Part shown: piece by piece, positions 48,681 to 59,682 of the stretch
Layout: each line of letters begins with the position of its first letter
Position numbering within the stretch: the first letter of the stretch is position 1
Position numbers and translations under genes: made by a program
Assembly (NCBI RefSeq): GCF_003573695.1
Contig: NC_039362.1
Location: 10,484,489-10,548,488 of the forward strand
DNA from: Papaver somniferum
Lineage: Eukaryota; Streptophyta; Magnoliopsida; Ranunculales; Papaveraceae
Direction: 5' to 3'
Length of the DNA: 64,000 nt
Notes under the pieces: generated by a model
Database searches by the model: none
What the model was told of the DNA's origin: nothing
The model's input: the letters and a program-made list of their open reading frames with translations, nothing else

Positions 48681-49716
48681 ATAGGATTTTAACCTATTAA
48701 TGTTGTTCTTTTTCTCATCACCTCTTGGTGATTGTTTTTTTTTTTTCTCTTCTTCTCTTGTTCCAGTCACGCTTTTGTTGCGAGATCCGTCACACTTCTT
48801 TGTTTTTCAAGATTCTTTCATTTCTTCGGGCTTCTGCCACAAGCTCTAATCTTCTGTTACAAATTTGCCACGCTATCCAGATTAGCCACATTTCTGAATT
48901 CGTAACAGATTTGCAACGCTGTGACACTATTGTCACACTTCTGTTTGCAAGCATTTAAACAAACGCCTTCCCTTCTTCTCACTTTCTCTTCTCCTCTCAA
49001 GGTTTTTGTAACAATGACAACAACATTTTTTTTTTAATGCGTACAAGATCAGCCATGAGAGTATCAGTGTCATCATAATCATTGTCGTCACTTTCACTAT
49101 ACCTATATTTATCAGAATCATCGACATCCATATCGCGGCCAGGAGAAGTAGTTGCAGTGCAGAATCTACATTACGGTCTGTTTAAGCTTGATCTTCTCCC
49201 ATGTTTAACAGACGAACTCTCTTCATCTGACTCATCACGAACACCTCTAACACCTTCCTCTTATGATTTCGGAGCCAAAGACAACCAACGTACTCAGCTG
49301 CAGCAAACTCATCTTCGATTCCAGCGATTGAAATTAACAGTAACAGCATTGTCATCTCTTTCATCTTCTTCTGAGAACACGGTCTACACCCGTACGTGTA
49401 CATTCTTCTTACCTTATGGACGATTTGAAATAAATCCTTTGTCCATGTCCCAACTCCCAACCTTCAACACCGATCATTATCAGCTCAGCATTTTCCTCAT
49501 GAGGTTATTAAGATCCCGTTTTACAGCACCCATCATCTTCTTTGTTTGCTCTAAACCCTAATCATCAATCAACCACTGATCGGCAAATAAGCATTATCAG
49601 ACTCTACTGGAAGTAATTTCTACCTTCACAAACTTATCAACGAACATCTCCTTCTTCCGTCAAGATCACGAACAAACCCACACGAACAAATCCGTCACAA
49701 GCACTCGGCAGCACAA

Positions 49717-49748
<32 letters not shown>

Positions 49749-50396
49749 CTTCTTGACTTCAAGCCATGGCCTAAACCAATGTTTTTCCAGCGATAACCTT
49801 ATCACTTAATCAACATCCCAGCTTTGACCTAGCTTCCTTGGACATATTGAACCCACAGACGTGATTCAATAGCCAACAAACACTTCAGCAGCAGCAACAA
49901 GCTTTGACCCTTTTTTTTTAAACTAGAAACCTTAGAAACACCATAACTATGTACCAATAATTCTCTTTTAACACTTCTTCTTCTACCACCGGAAAAGCTT
50001 TTGGATTTTCTCGAACTCTATCTTCTTCTCCTCTCCCTTCCTCTGATACAGATTTTTGTTGTTTCCACCTTTGGAGAACAATGCCTAAACTCACGCTTAA
50101 ATTCCTCTTGGGGGTTTCTTGTCGATATCCCTCGACGAGGTTTTCTGACGGGGAGCCCTCAATCGATCCTTCGCAACAAGTCACCATCTCGTTAGAGTTC
50201 TTCCACAGCTCCAACTTCATCGTCGTTCTTTCCACATCCACCAATCATCATCATAACCTCATCGTTTCTCATAACATCTCCCTGAACTTCGTACGCAGCA
50301 ACAACATCAACAGAACTTCAGCGAAATTCCAAAGCAAATTCAAATTTCAGAGACTAGCATCAATCCATACTTTTCTTTTGCTCTTCCATTCTCACC

Positions 50397-50832
50397 ATGT
50401 CCCAGAGCGTGGCTGGAGTTGATAATACATTCAGAAAGAAATTTGATCGGGAAGATTATGAAAGAACGAGCTCGCGAACGAGAAAGACAGGAGGAGGAGG
50501 ATAGTTGGAAATCTAAATTTAAAGGACCTCCGGTGCAAAGACAACCATTGAAACGCAGAGATTGTGAAGTCGATCTCGACTCTAGATTGGGGAAAACTCA
50601 GGTGGTTGCTCCAATAGCACCTCTAAGTCAGCAGGCTGGATACTTCTGCTCAGTTTGTAAATGTGTTGTAAAAGATTCCGCGAATTACTTGGACCACATA
50701 AATGGGAAAAAGCATCAAAGAGCTCTGGGTATGTCGATGCGAGTAGAAAGGGCATCTCTTCAACAGGTTCAAGAAAGGTTCGAAGCTTTGAAGAAACGTA
50801 AAGTTAAGGAGTCTTTACAGAGCAAGACCTAG
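50397..50832 (+). pseudogene. Captured SNU23/ZMAT2-like splicing factor cDNA
   Basis: ATG at 50397 opens GVDNTFRKKFDREDY, the N-terminus of SNU23/ZMAT2. A frameshift near 50458-50465 moves the rest into the frame 50458-50832: ERARERERQEEE, KGPPVQRQPLKRRD, LGKTQVVAPIAPLSQQAGY, then a matrin-type C2H2 zinc finger (CSVCKCVVKD...HINGKKH) and MSMRVERASLQQVQERFE. In plants and yeast SNU23 belongs to the U4/U6.U5 tri-snRNP and acts in spliceosome activation. This copy has no introns, consistent with capture as cDNA, and lacks most of the short acidic C-terminal tail. It lies inside a copia element, antisense to it, so the element's own transcript would carry its complement. Frameshifted, thus probably non-coding. 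Confidence 0.85.
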
Positions 50833-51332
50833 ATGAGCGGATCCTTACGCAGCAACAACTTTCCTTCCGTATTCCCCATCACCATTACTTCCTTTTGAGT
50901 TCCACAAGGAACCCTACGTTCCACCACAGATCACGATGATATGGAAGCAAACTCCAATCTTCAAGGAACCCTACGTACCACCACGGGATCCCTGGTTTTA
51001 TTCTTCCATCGCCCAACGGCCCCATCTGATTCATGTGAGGCGTTAACCTTGTCATCAACCTAGCTTTATTCCTCGTGCTTGCTCACAACAACAAACTCAT
51101 CTTACCAAGGTTTTGTTCCCCTGATTTGGTGAACAACACGATTTTGAACACGGTTCAGCAGCAACATAAGACCAAGAGTTATGCCTTCTCATTTATCCTC
51201 AAATTTAACACGATTCTCTTCCTCTTTTGTTGTCTCTCTTTTTCAAATTTTTTTTTTCTCGTTAACTCATTACCTAAACCCTAAGCCGAAAACTCTATAA
51301 CTTTCTCTCTCTCCTCTCTCCCTCTCACTTCA
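50833..51332. other. Unassigned internal DNA of the copia element
   Basis: No recognised gene. Poly-pyrimidine text, including CTCTCTCTCCTCTCTCCCTC at about 51304-51325, sits just before the primer site. 48700-50396 is similarly unassigned; a T-run of more than 20 lies near 49720. Confidence 0.4.
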
Positions 51333-51343
51333 CTCTGATACCA
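51333..51343 (-). other. tRNA-iMet primer-binding site
   Basis: The minus strand reads TGGTATCAGAG directly after the LTR end CTTAACA. This is the classic initiator-Met site of plant copia elements. Confidence 0.85.
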
Positions 51344-51591
51344 TGTTAAGGATCGAGCAAGAAAGGGGAGAGCATAAACGCGCGGAAGCGATAGACTACA
51401 TTAATAATAATTCGGTGTATTAATTTTCATGGCTTAATAGCCAATTTATATTGTTCACAAACTTGACGACCACACAAGATACTTTCCTAACTAAGATCAA
51501 ACTCTAAACATAGAACACTTTCCTAATATAACTCTCACAACTTAATGTGCATATCTCCTAAATATAGACTCTCATATATTATTTCCTAATA
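51344..51591 (-). repeat. 5' LTR of the copia element
   Basis: 248 bp, about 98% identical by eye to 47702-47949. It ends at the TSD CACTT (51592-51596) inside 2-ODD exon 2. Confidence 0.9.
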
Positions 51592-52016
51592 CACTTCATT
51601 ATTTCGCTCTCTGGCACCCTGAAGAACTCCTTCCCTACTTGTAACATTTTCTGGATAATCACCTCTGGCACTCCATGATTTCTTACCTATATATATATAT
51701 AATTAATCTTAAACTATATAGTCATTGAATCCTTAATGGGAACTGGTAAGAAACTAATTAAAAAAAAAAAACTACATAACTAAATGAAACGTAAATTACG
51801 TTCTGTTACCTGAAAGAAACCATCATACTGACATGCATGGCCAATTTGTTTGATCAACTTAGAATAGTTTGGACCATCAAGTTCTTGTAAATCGATGAGA
51901 GGGATTGATGAATCTTCAGATGATTGAACTTGGGTAAGATTTGGACGCTCGGAAATGGGTCTTATGTAATTCGATGGAACAATATCGGTAGTTTTAATTA
52001 TGTCACCTAGAAGTAT

Positions 52017-53722
52017 TTAAGAATTATTGTTGACTTTTATGGTTAATGATTTTTTTTTTTAATAATGGTGGCAATTAATCTTTTTTTTTTTTTGAAGCAT
52101 GATGGTGGCCATTGATATCAGCCTTCTTTCTTACTTAACGGAAAGGTTATATTTACCGGTTACCAGTGGTTCTAAATGAACTGTCGAAAGACCACCCTAA
52201 ATCCGTGTTATTCGAAAGATACCCTTAAAAGGAATGTTGGATTCTTTTTAGGGCGTAGTGGATCCTAAAACGAATGTCACCAGACCTGTAGAGAGATGTT
52301 TTGTGAAAGGGTTTTGGAGTGATTTTAGGGCACGATTCATAAAGAATTTTTGCATATTTATACCAATTGATGAAAAGGGAAACTTTGACATTCACGAATT
52401 TATGGTTTCTGTCCTAAAAATAATAAGTATTGTTTCCGTACATTATCTCAAATCTCATCTTGTTAATGACTTAATGGTAACATCAGTGGTGGAAAAACCG
52501 ATGTTATTGTTTTAAGTTCGGAAATTTGTAGAGCCTGACTGGCTGGGGCATATAAAATTATTTTGGACCTATCACTATATGATAAAATAAGATATTTTCA
52601 AGTAAAATGAAACTTGTTAGCCAACTATTTTACTTAATGGTTAAACTATTCCTGGTTATCTAGTGTTAATTCGAGAGATTACTATATGTTTAATCAAGTT
52701 AATCCTATTCGTAGACCGATTATAGGTTGATGTTTTAATTCACTAAAAACACAAAGAATCGGTGCATATTACTCACTACATAGTCTGATGATAACAATCA
52801 GTGAGCACGATAGGCGCACATATTCCAAATGATGCACAAAAATAGTCGGTTTATATAAGTGCTCATGTAGTCTGATTTCGCGATAAAAAATACATGGGAA
52901 AATTGGGCCTTTTCTTTAACTAAGAATCGGTATGTAAATATTTACATGAACCGATTCTAACAAAAAATATCCTGAAAACTAGGTATAAAACACAATGTAA
53001 ATCCGTACTTGAGTTAAGAGTGAGTATGAAATTATTCCTTTTAATGTTCAATATGAATCATACTCAATTTGAGAATGGGTATGAAATCATACTCATTTTC
53101 AACTCGAGTATAAATTATACTCATTTTCAATTTGAGTATAAAAGTTTCATAAAATTTTTTAAAGAACATAAAATCGAATTTTCAATATACTAGTTTTCCA
53201 TTTGGGTATAAAATTTCATAAAAATTTTTATCACCAAAATTAGTCGATGTGAGGAAAAACATAGACCGATTCTGCTTAGATTCGGTGTACGTTAATGCGT
53301 AAATAAATCGACTATGGTGCATTTTAAGAAATATTTGATGAAGAAATTTCATAGATTCATACTTAATTATTGATGATCTTTCTTAAAAGGAACGACTTCA
53401 AGTGTTTTGACTCAATAACTCGAATTATTTGTCGCCAAATATATTTTTTGAAAAACCTAAAAAAAAAAATAATTGAATTGTTGCCTGGGTTAGGTTTTAG
53501 TTTTTGATTTTGGTGAAAATTGAAAAAAAATATGTTTTGATTAAAATTTTTGATTAAGGATTAACAGAAATAATTTTGGTTTTAAATTTGTTTTAAATAA
53601 CTGAATTATTAAGGTTAGTGCAGAGGGTAGTTTAGTATTTTTGTACGTTTTAGACACCCCTTACCATCTAAAAAGTTGAGATGAAAATTTTCATAGGCCT
53701 CAAATAATTCACTTAGGCTCCA
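52017..53722. other. Intergenic insertion(s) upstream of 2-ODD copy 2
   Basis: Homology to copy 1 stops at about 52016. Nothing coding is recognised; the frame 52258-52515 has no known motif. From 52740 to 53290 the motif AGAATCGGT and its inverse ACCGATTCT recur several times, after a 'cactaaaaaca' near 52740. This hints at CACTA-type subterminal repeats but is not enough for a call. Confidence 0.35.
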
Positions 53723-53731
53723 AATACGTTT
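53723..53731. repeat. Target-site duplication AATACGTTT, left
   Basis: Perfect 9-bp match to 56641-56649. Confidence 0.75.
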
Positions 53732-53899
53732 CACAAAATTGGTCAAAAAGACCAAAACATAAATTTTCTGGGTGCAATAGATTCTTAGCTTTAGATACTG
53801 TTTATATGGACATTAAACAAAAAAATACTGTTCATTTAGCCAAAATGGATATTTGACCCAGGAAAATAAAACAAAAAAAATATTAATCACCTAAAATAC

Positions 53900-54700
53900 C
53901 CTTAACTGCCAAAAAGCAACCATTGAGCCATGGAAAAGCCCCAGTTCCTTTGCCTGACTGATTAGATAAACATCTTGCTCAAACATTGGACTTAATCTTT
54001 TCACCTCATCAAGGGACAAGTCCTGTAGATCACACTTTTTTGAAACACACAATGCAACTGATCGTCCAACTATATCATGGGAAGTCCTAAATGGAATATT
54101 CTGCACAATAAGAAAAGATGTATCAGATTTTTTGTTCAATAAATCAGAATGATTTAACACACCTATAAACACAACCAACAGTTTATATTCTTCCTTCACT
54201 AACGTCTGCCAGTTTTCTATGCTCATTCATGTAAATATGAAGAATCATAATGAAAAGGTCATTTTTATACGAAAAACCAAGAATATGGAAAGATAGAACA
54301 TGCCTTGTTTACTAGATAAAAATGGCTTACTGTTCCAAGCAAAAATGTCTTACTCTATCAAGATGTATCCCAGATATAACTACACATCAGTAACGCCAGA
54401 AGTATTACCTGTAGATCACGGTTGTAAGCTTGTGGAAGTCCCTTGTAAAGTACAAGAATGGTGACAAGGTCTCCTACAACTCTGACATATTTTCCACGAA
54501 CAAGTTCCATTGGGTCATGGTTCTTCTTTTGAGGCATGATGCTACTGCCGGTGGAGACTGCATCACTTGGGCTAAGGAACCCAAACTCCCCCGACGCCCA
54601 TAAAACCCATTCTTCACCAAGTCGAGAAAGATGGATAGCTACAATTGAATTCGCTGACAAGAATTCCAGAACGAAGTCACGGTCTGAAACCGCGTCAATG
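53900..54700 (-). pseudogene. Argininosuccinate lyase gene fragment
   Basis: Two exons with splice sites are kept. Exon 54700-54409 encodes [30 protein letters not shown] and the lyase signature [10 protein letters not shown], ending AYNRDLQ at a GT donor. Exon from 54100 encodes IPFRTSHDIVGRSVALCVSK and LQDLSLDEV, the C-terminal part, and runs into unrelated sequence after FEQDVY. The exon between them is missing (54101-54408 has no EDKEPVFDS-like coding), as are the N-terminal two thirds. Intact enzyme splits argininosuccinate to arginine and fumarate in the chloroplast. In the signature, Pro follows Lys-Lys-Asn in normal enzymes; here His replaces it. No lyase can be made. Confidence 0.85.
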
Positions 54701-54989
54701 CTGTTTTAAAACCATTGAAAATAATTACATGTCTTAACCAGCTTCTGAAAATCATAGAAATGAGCGCAACTTTACTTAATTTATATGCAACATAGATGGT
54801 GAGCTTGATGCCATTTCATATGGCATTAATAAGTGATTCATACAGGGAATCCTCAAGTTCTAAAGTCTAAAGCAACACAAACAGGTCAGTAAAACCGTAT
54901 GCAAGAACATTCTACTCTTAACGCATGGAGAATGAAGAAAATGGCAGATGGTCAGAGAGAAGTCCATATAATGAACGGTATATTACAGT

Positions 54990-55960
54990 TTACGAGATGA
55001 AACTGATTTCATCCAGCATATTCCGATGAAAATACAATTATATAATAGTCTATAACTAGATGAAACTAGTTTCATCCTGCATATTTTGACAAAAAAACAA
55101 TTATATTACAGTTTACAACCAGATGAAATTGGTTTCATCCTGAGTATTCTTACGAAATTAAGGTATATCAATATGTAAGTTATATGAAACTGGTTTCATC
55201 CTGCACATTTGGCGAAAATACAGTTATATGAAAGTTTACAACTAGATGAAATTGGTTTCTAGTTGAGTATTCTGGCGAAAATGGTATATCAATGAATAAA
55301 CTATATGAAACTAGTTTTCATCCTGCATATTTTGACAAAAAAACAATTATATTACAGTTTACAGCTAGATGAAATTGGTTTCATCCTGAGTATTCTTACG
55401 AAATTAAGGTATATCAATATGTAAGTTATATGAAACTGGTTTCATCCTGCACATTTGGCGAAAATACAGCTATATGAAAGTTTACAACTAGATGAAATTG
55501 GTTTCTAGTTGAGTATTCTGGCGAAAATATTATATCAATGAATAAACTATATGAAACTAGTTTTCATCCTGCATATTTTGACAAAAAAAATAAATTTTAC
55601 TCAATCTTAGAAAGGATTAAACTGGTTTCATCCTAGTTTCATCCTAATTAAGCAGGATGAAACTAGTTTCATCCTATTTTAAACTTGTATAAAAACAAAT
55701 TCAAAAGGGATGAAATCAGTTTCATCACCAGCAAACAGGGATGAAATCAAATTGAACTAAACCTAAAACATGATGAAACCGATTTTGAATAAAATATAAC
55801 TTTTTCTTCTCTTTAGTGCATCTAGGTATATGAATTCAATCAATTTTGTAAAATGGAATGTATACAGAGGAAATATGCTTATTGAAACAAGTTTCATCCT
55901 ACTTTAAATCAGCTCAAACTGCAGATTAAACCTGGATGAAGTTGTTTTCATCCTGGAATC
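54990..55960. repeat. Palindrome array GATGAAACTGGTTTCATC with 246-bp higher-order units
   Basis: At least a dozen modules of about 61 bp centre on GATGAAAC-n2-GTTTCATC, each a near-perfect inverted repeat. Four modules form a 246-bp unit, present twice in almost identical form (starts 55081 and 55327; a third start at 55573). Towards 55960 the units become irregular. Confidence 0.85.
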
Positions 55961-56640
55961 AACACAATTTCACTTCACACAAACCAATTTCGCAGCATAC
56001 ACGCTGATTTCGTAACAAATTTCTCATTGACAACAATTTTGACCAAATTTAATTGAACCTAGATGGATGATTCCAGCTTCGTCCAATTTTAAATGGGTAA
56101 TAAGTAAAATTGCCATAATCTTGAGCATGGGATAAGATTATGGAGAAATTATGAAGCAGGTGAATCCAATTTCAAAATCAGTAAAAAAAATGAAACGAAA
56201 GAAAACCTAAAATTAGTAGATAGAAATTGTAATTACCCTTTTTATGGTGGCGATTAAGAAAAGATTTGATCCGGGTTGGTGGTGGTGGTGGTGATAAATA
56301 CTTCTGATTGAGTCGACTTGGTGTTGATACTGACGAGGATTTTTGGTGTGGTGGAATTGATGGTGGTGCTGGTGGTGGTGATGAAATTTTTTTGAAGAGG
56401 GAGTTTGATTTTCCACGGTGTTGATGGCGGCGATGGAGAACGAAAGCTGGTAGCTTTTCAGATCTGGTTTTTGTGACGAAGAAGACGAGAAGAAGACGAG
56501 AAGTAATGTGATACGAAGGGGAAGGGTAGTAAGGTCTCTCCCATTAAAAAAATTCTTCTGGTCATTTGACCCAGGCCTAATATCTACCTGTCCATATGGC
56601 CCAAAAAATGTGCGCTTTTGGCTATATAGCCCATTTTCTC

Positions 56641-56649
56641 AATACGTTT
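56641..56649. repeat. Target-site duplication AATACGTTT, right
   Basis: Partner of 53723-53731. Confidence 0.75.
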
Positions 56650-57432
56650 TAGTGGATGGAGCCTTCCAATATTAAATCAACTGAGCATTACATAAATTCA
56701 AATAAAAATATTAGTAATTAATTAAGTTAGTGAGATTTCAATAGCCATATCTGGACCGTGCTTTTGTGTGTTGTGGAAAGAGAGGAACAAATTTGAATTT
56801 TTGACGAGATTTTGCTTGTAATAAATCCAGAACTACTTTGTGTTCAAAGATATCCCTGTTGATTTTATTCAGCCATTTTGATTGATTTTCTTTTTATTTC
56901 ATCAGAGTTTTTTCAACATGAGTAGTCGATTGTTGAATTGGCCAGAGCATTTGGTAGATTTAGGAGCAACAGAGCTGGTATGTGAGTACATATCTGCATC
57001 GACGTGGATCCGACGTGCAAGATATACAAAACAATATATTCATGTACATCTTGATACACTACTTAATTCCATCGATTTGTTGGACTGAGCCTATGGTAAA
57101 GTTGAAATCTTCAGTTTAGAATGAGACTCCTTCAATCGTTACATTCTTTGAGCATTAAGAAAAATATAATAAAATAGACTTAATAGTCCAATGCGTGGAT
57201 GATTCTTTGCTATATAAGAAGAAAATACGCAATGCCTTGTGGACGTAATAATTAACAATTTTTTTTTATCATGAACCGCTAAGAAAAACTGCACCAAAAC
57301 TTACTTAGATGAGACGTTGGATTTCATGCCCACATACCCAAAAAGGTTCTTTTTTTTTTTTTTGAGATCGGCTTTGCGCTTTGGGATGTTCTCAGTAGAT
57401 TTACTAATATCTTACTCTACTACTCAAAAGTA

Positions 57433-57747
57433 CTCCCTCCGTTACTTTTTAATAGGTCAGTTTCTTTTTTTTTTTGAGAAAATTAAGAAAATTAAGAGAA
57501 CTAATTATTGAAAGCGGTCATCTAGACGCTTGTCGATAAAAGAAGTGAAGTGAAATGGTCCCCATGACACTTGTCAGCCAAAAAAATAAGTGAAATAGTC
57601 CACATAACACTTGTCATCAAAAGAAGTTAAAAGAAAAATGGTCCCAGAAAATTAAAGTAACATTTGATTTTCACAATTAAAAAACTGATCAATTTTTTTG
57701 AAATATTTATTTATAAAAACTGGCATATTAAAAAGTAACGGAGGGAG
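57433..57747. mobile_element. Stowaway MITE, 315 bp
   Basis: Ends CTCCCTCCGTTACTTTTTAA and its perfect inverse, flanked by TA (57431-57432, 57748-57749). CTCCCTCCGT is the diagnostic Stowaway terminus. Confidence 0.9.
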
Positions 57748-58097
57748 TATGAAATTATCCGACAAATTATTACATCATGCTCGTGACGTTGGGCTTATGA
57801 ATTCTGTTAAGTGGTCACCCTATAGTTAGTGTGGTGTCCCTTCGTTACATGGTACCCATACCTTTAAAGAAGTACCTACGTACAATTAGGTGGAGGTGAC
57901 ATGATGGCATAGGTTCGCCCCATAACTAGGATTACGTATGCATTAGGATGTCATCTTTTATCCTCTCATATAATACTTGGATGGATGCGTGGTTGTTATT
58001 TTAATACTTCTCTTTGACCATCTTGCTCTTGGCTTTTATCATTTGGACGGTCGTGCAATCCTGCATAATGTAGGCTGCAGGCGGCATTATTAGTAAT

Positions 58098-58345
58098 CAC
58101 TTTTTTTTTTTTTTTTGGTATTTTTGGTATTTTTGATCGGTAAAAATAAAGAAATATATTAAAGACCTGCAAGGAGTAGGAAAACAAGCTCAAGAGCTAC
58201 AAACTGACAACCCTACTAAAACAAAAGCGACAAGCTCTCGACACAACCCAAAAAACCCCAAAAGAGACCGCCGCAAAAGTCACGTCAAGAACTAAAATAA
58301 AAACTCAAATTGATGATGATGGAATCAAGATTTAGACCCTTCGTA
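58098..58345 (-). mobile_element. 5'-truncated LINE tail
   Basis: The T-run at about 58100-58116 is the minus-strand poly(A), preceded on that strand by a 'tttatttttaccgatc' LINE-like 3' UTR. GTAATC before the run and near 58340 may be the TSD. Homology to the unit-0 flank resumes at about 58350. Confidence 0.5.
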
Positions 58346-59309
58346 ATCTTGATACTACTACGAAAAGTTCTTGTTTATTCTTACGATTTGTTTTTTTAAT
58401 TGCGGAGGCTGTTTTTAATTACTCCATAGTTAATCTTCTAATTTCTCAGTGATTTTAGTCTCATTACTTAAAGCCAAATTGCCCAAACTGGGTCGGAAGT
58501 GGTCTTTCGTTGATAGTTCAAAATAACTAGGAATTACTAGCTAGTCCAGAAATGAGGGAATCGGTTACTGGCTAGTCCACTCCTAGAATTGATTTATCCT
58601 CTAGTCCAAAAACATGTTTTGGGACCAGAAACTTTATCCCCTAGTCCATGCACGTGCGGTTTACAGAAGACCAGTTTTCAAATATTCCCAACATACCCTT
58701 CTGCAACTCAAAGTGACGAACATAAAACCAAGTCAGTTTCTTTCCTCTTTTTTTCTTCTCAGATCGGTTTCTCTCACTCTGCGTTTTGGATAGAATCAAT
58801 TTCTGGTACTGTTTCTCAATCATCTTCATCTGAGCTTCGAATTAGGTTCTTCTGAGTTTCGAATTAGGTCATCTGAGCTTCGAACCAAGGTATTTATCCT
58901 TTCAATCATCCTTTTCTGCTGCTGTTCTAGAAATCTTGATGAATAATTAGGTTTATTCTGATCCGATTTCTATCAGGATAATTGTATATGATGTACATTG
59001 TTATCTTTTTATGATTTCGTTTTATGATTTCTGTTTTATGATGATTTACAATGTCAATTCAGTTTCGAAGTAATTTCCGTTCGTTTTTTAAGTAATTTTC
59101 GTGATTTTTGTGTGTTTCAATTAGGTATTTGAGCTTCGAATTAGGTTTATCTCAGATTCGAACAAGGTATGATTTCTTTTTATGATTTCTGTTCTGTTTT
59201 TTGTAATCTGATTTTTTGTATTTTATACATTTTTCTGCTGCCGTTCTATTTAGTTTCATTAGACAGATCGTGTAGTATGTATTACCAATACGTACTGCAT
59301 ATAGCGTGC

Positions 59310-59630
59310 TCTATTTTCATTCTACAGTAGATGCCAAAACATATGAATATGAGTCAGTACATGCCAATATGTACTGCATATAGCATGCTCTCTTTTCATC
59401 CTACAATAGATGCCAATACATATCAATATGAGTCAGTACATGTCAATACGTCCTGCATATGACATGGTCTCTTTTCATCCTACAGTAGATGCCAATACAT
59501 ATCAATATGAGTCAGTACATGTCAATACGTCCTGCATATAACATGCTCTCTTTTCATCCTGTAGTAGATGCCAATACATATCAATATGAGTCAGTACATG
59601 TCAATACGTATTGCTTATAGCATGTCAGTA
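59310..59630. repeat. 79-bp tandem repeat, four copies
   Basis: TCTCTTTTCATCCTAC-like unit starts at 59310, 59389, 59468 and 59547, an exact 79-bp period. Each unit contains ATCAATATGAGTCAGTACAT. It sits in the leader of the transposase gene, just upstream of its ATG at 59683. Confidence 0.85.
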
Positions 59631-59682
59631 CAAAGACTATTTTTGTTTCATCTCAGTACATGTCAGTTTTTACAGGGTTAAC

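Larger units (their letters stand above)
47702..51591 (-). mobile_element. Non-autonomous Ty1/copia element with captured gene
   Basis: Two 248-bp LTRs flank a 3.4-kb internal region. On the minus strand the 5' LTR is at the right, followed by TGGTATCAGAG (51333-51343), the initiator-tRNA-Met primer site. Next to the left LTR a polypurine AGGGAGGG follows a short pol tail (LLSKMGIRDLHAPS, about 48005-47957), which marks it as copia. No gag, integrase or RT is present. Instead it holds two tandem-repeat blocks and an antisense SNU23-like gene copy. By eye the LTRs differ at about six positions, so insertion is fairly recent. Confidence 0.85.
46569..52016 (-). pseudogene. 2-ODD copy 2, DMR6-like, disrupted
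   Basis: The same four exons as copy 1 are recognisable: exon 1 about 52016-51810, exon 2 51686-51592 plus 47701-47544, exon 3 about 47120-46910, exon 4 from 46784. Damage: the first ~20 codons with the ATG are gone; a copia element splits exon 2; exon 3 lacks its first half, and at 47120 it is fused to a segment resembling the start of exon 4 (acttttatacttgtctttg); one G is lost in the GGGGG run near 47090; and about 10 bp between two TTTTGGAA copies are missing in exon 4 near 46607. It still has the correct base where copy 1 has its deletion. The HTDPN and HRAVVN motifs are legible. Confidence 0.85.
53732..56640. mobile_element. Pack-MULE carrying argininosuccinate lyase exons
   Basis: 2909 bp between 9-bp direct repeats AATACGTTT. 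Left end CACAAAATTGGTCAAAAAGA and inverse right end GAGAAAATGGGCTATATAGC are followed by a shared CCAAAA and then TTTTCTGGG / TTTTTTGGG, an imperfect TIR of about 40 bp. No transposase is present; it carries host lyase exons, a 1-kb palindrome array and a gene-leader-like end with GGTGGT repeats. The 320-bp element at 40501 shares its terminal sequence. TSD length and gene content fit a Pack-MULE. Confidence 0.7.
56650..58450. repeat. 2-ODD 5' flank, unit 2
   Basis: Homologous to 39930-41200, and its far part (58350-58450) to 33684-33800. It contains a Stowaway MITE and a LINE tail. No gene is seen. Confidence 0.65.

Noticed and set aside
52740..53300. CACTA transposon suggested by 'cactaaaaaca' and inverted AGAATCGGT motifs
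   Set aside because: No matching inverted terminus or 3-bp TSD found; kept only as a remark on the region.
56213..56416. Histidine-rich 67-residue ORF on the minus strand
   Set aside because: Produced by GGTGGT repeats at the end of the Pack-MULE; the same repeats occur in another element without a conserved frame.
56882..57088. 68-residue ORF with a plausible protein-like composition
   Set aside because: The homologous stretch near 40050-40200 does not keep the frame, so it is non-coding flank.
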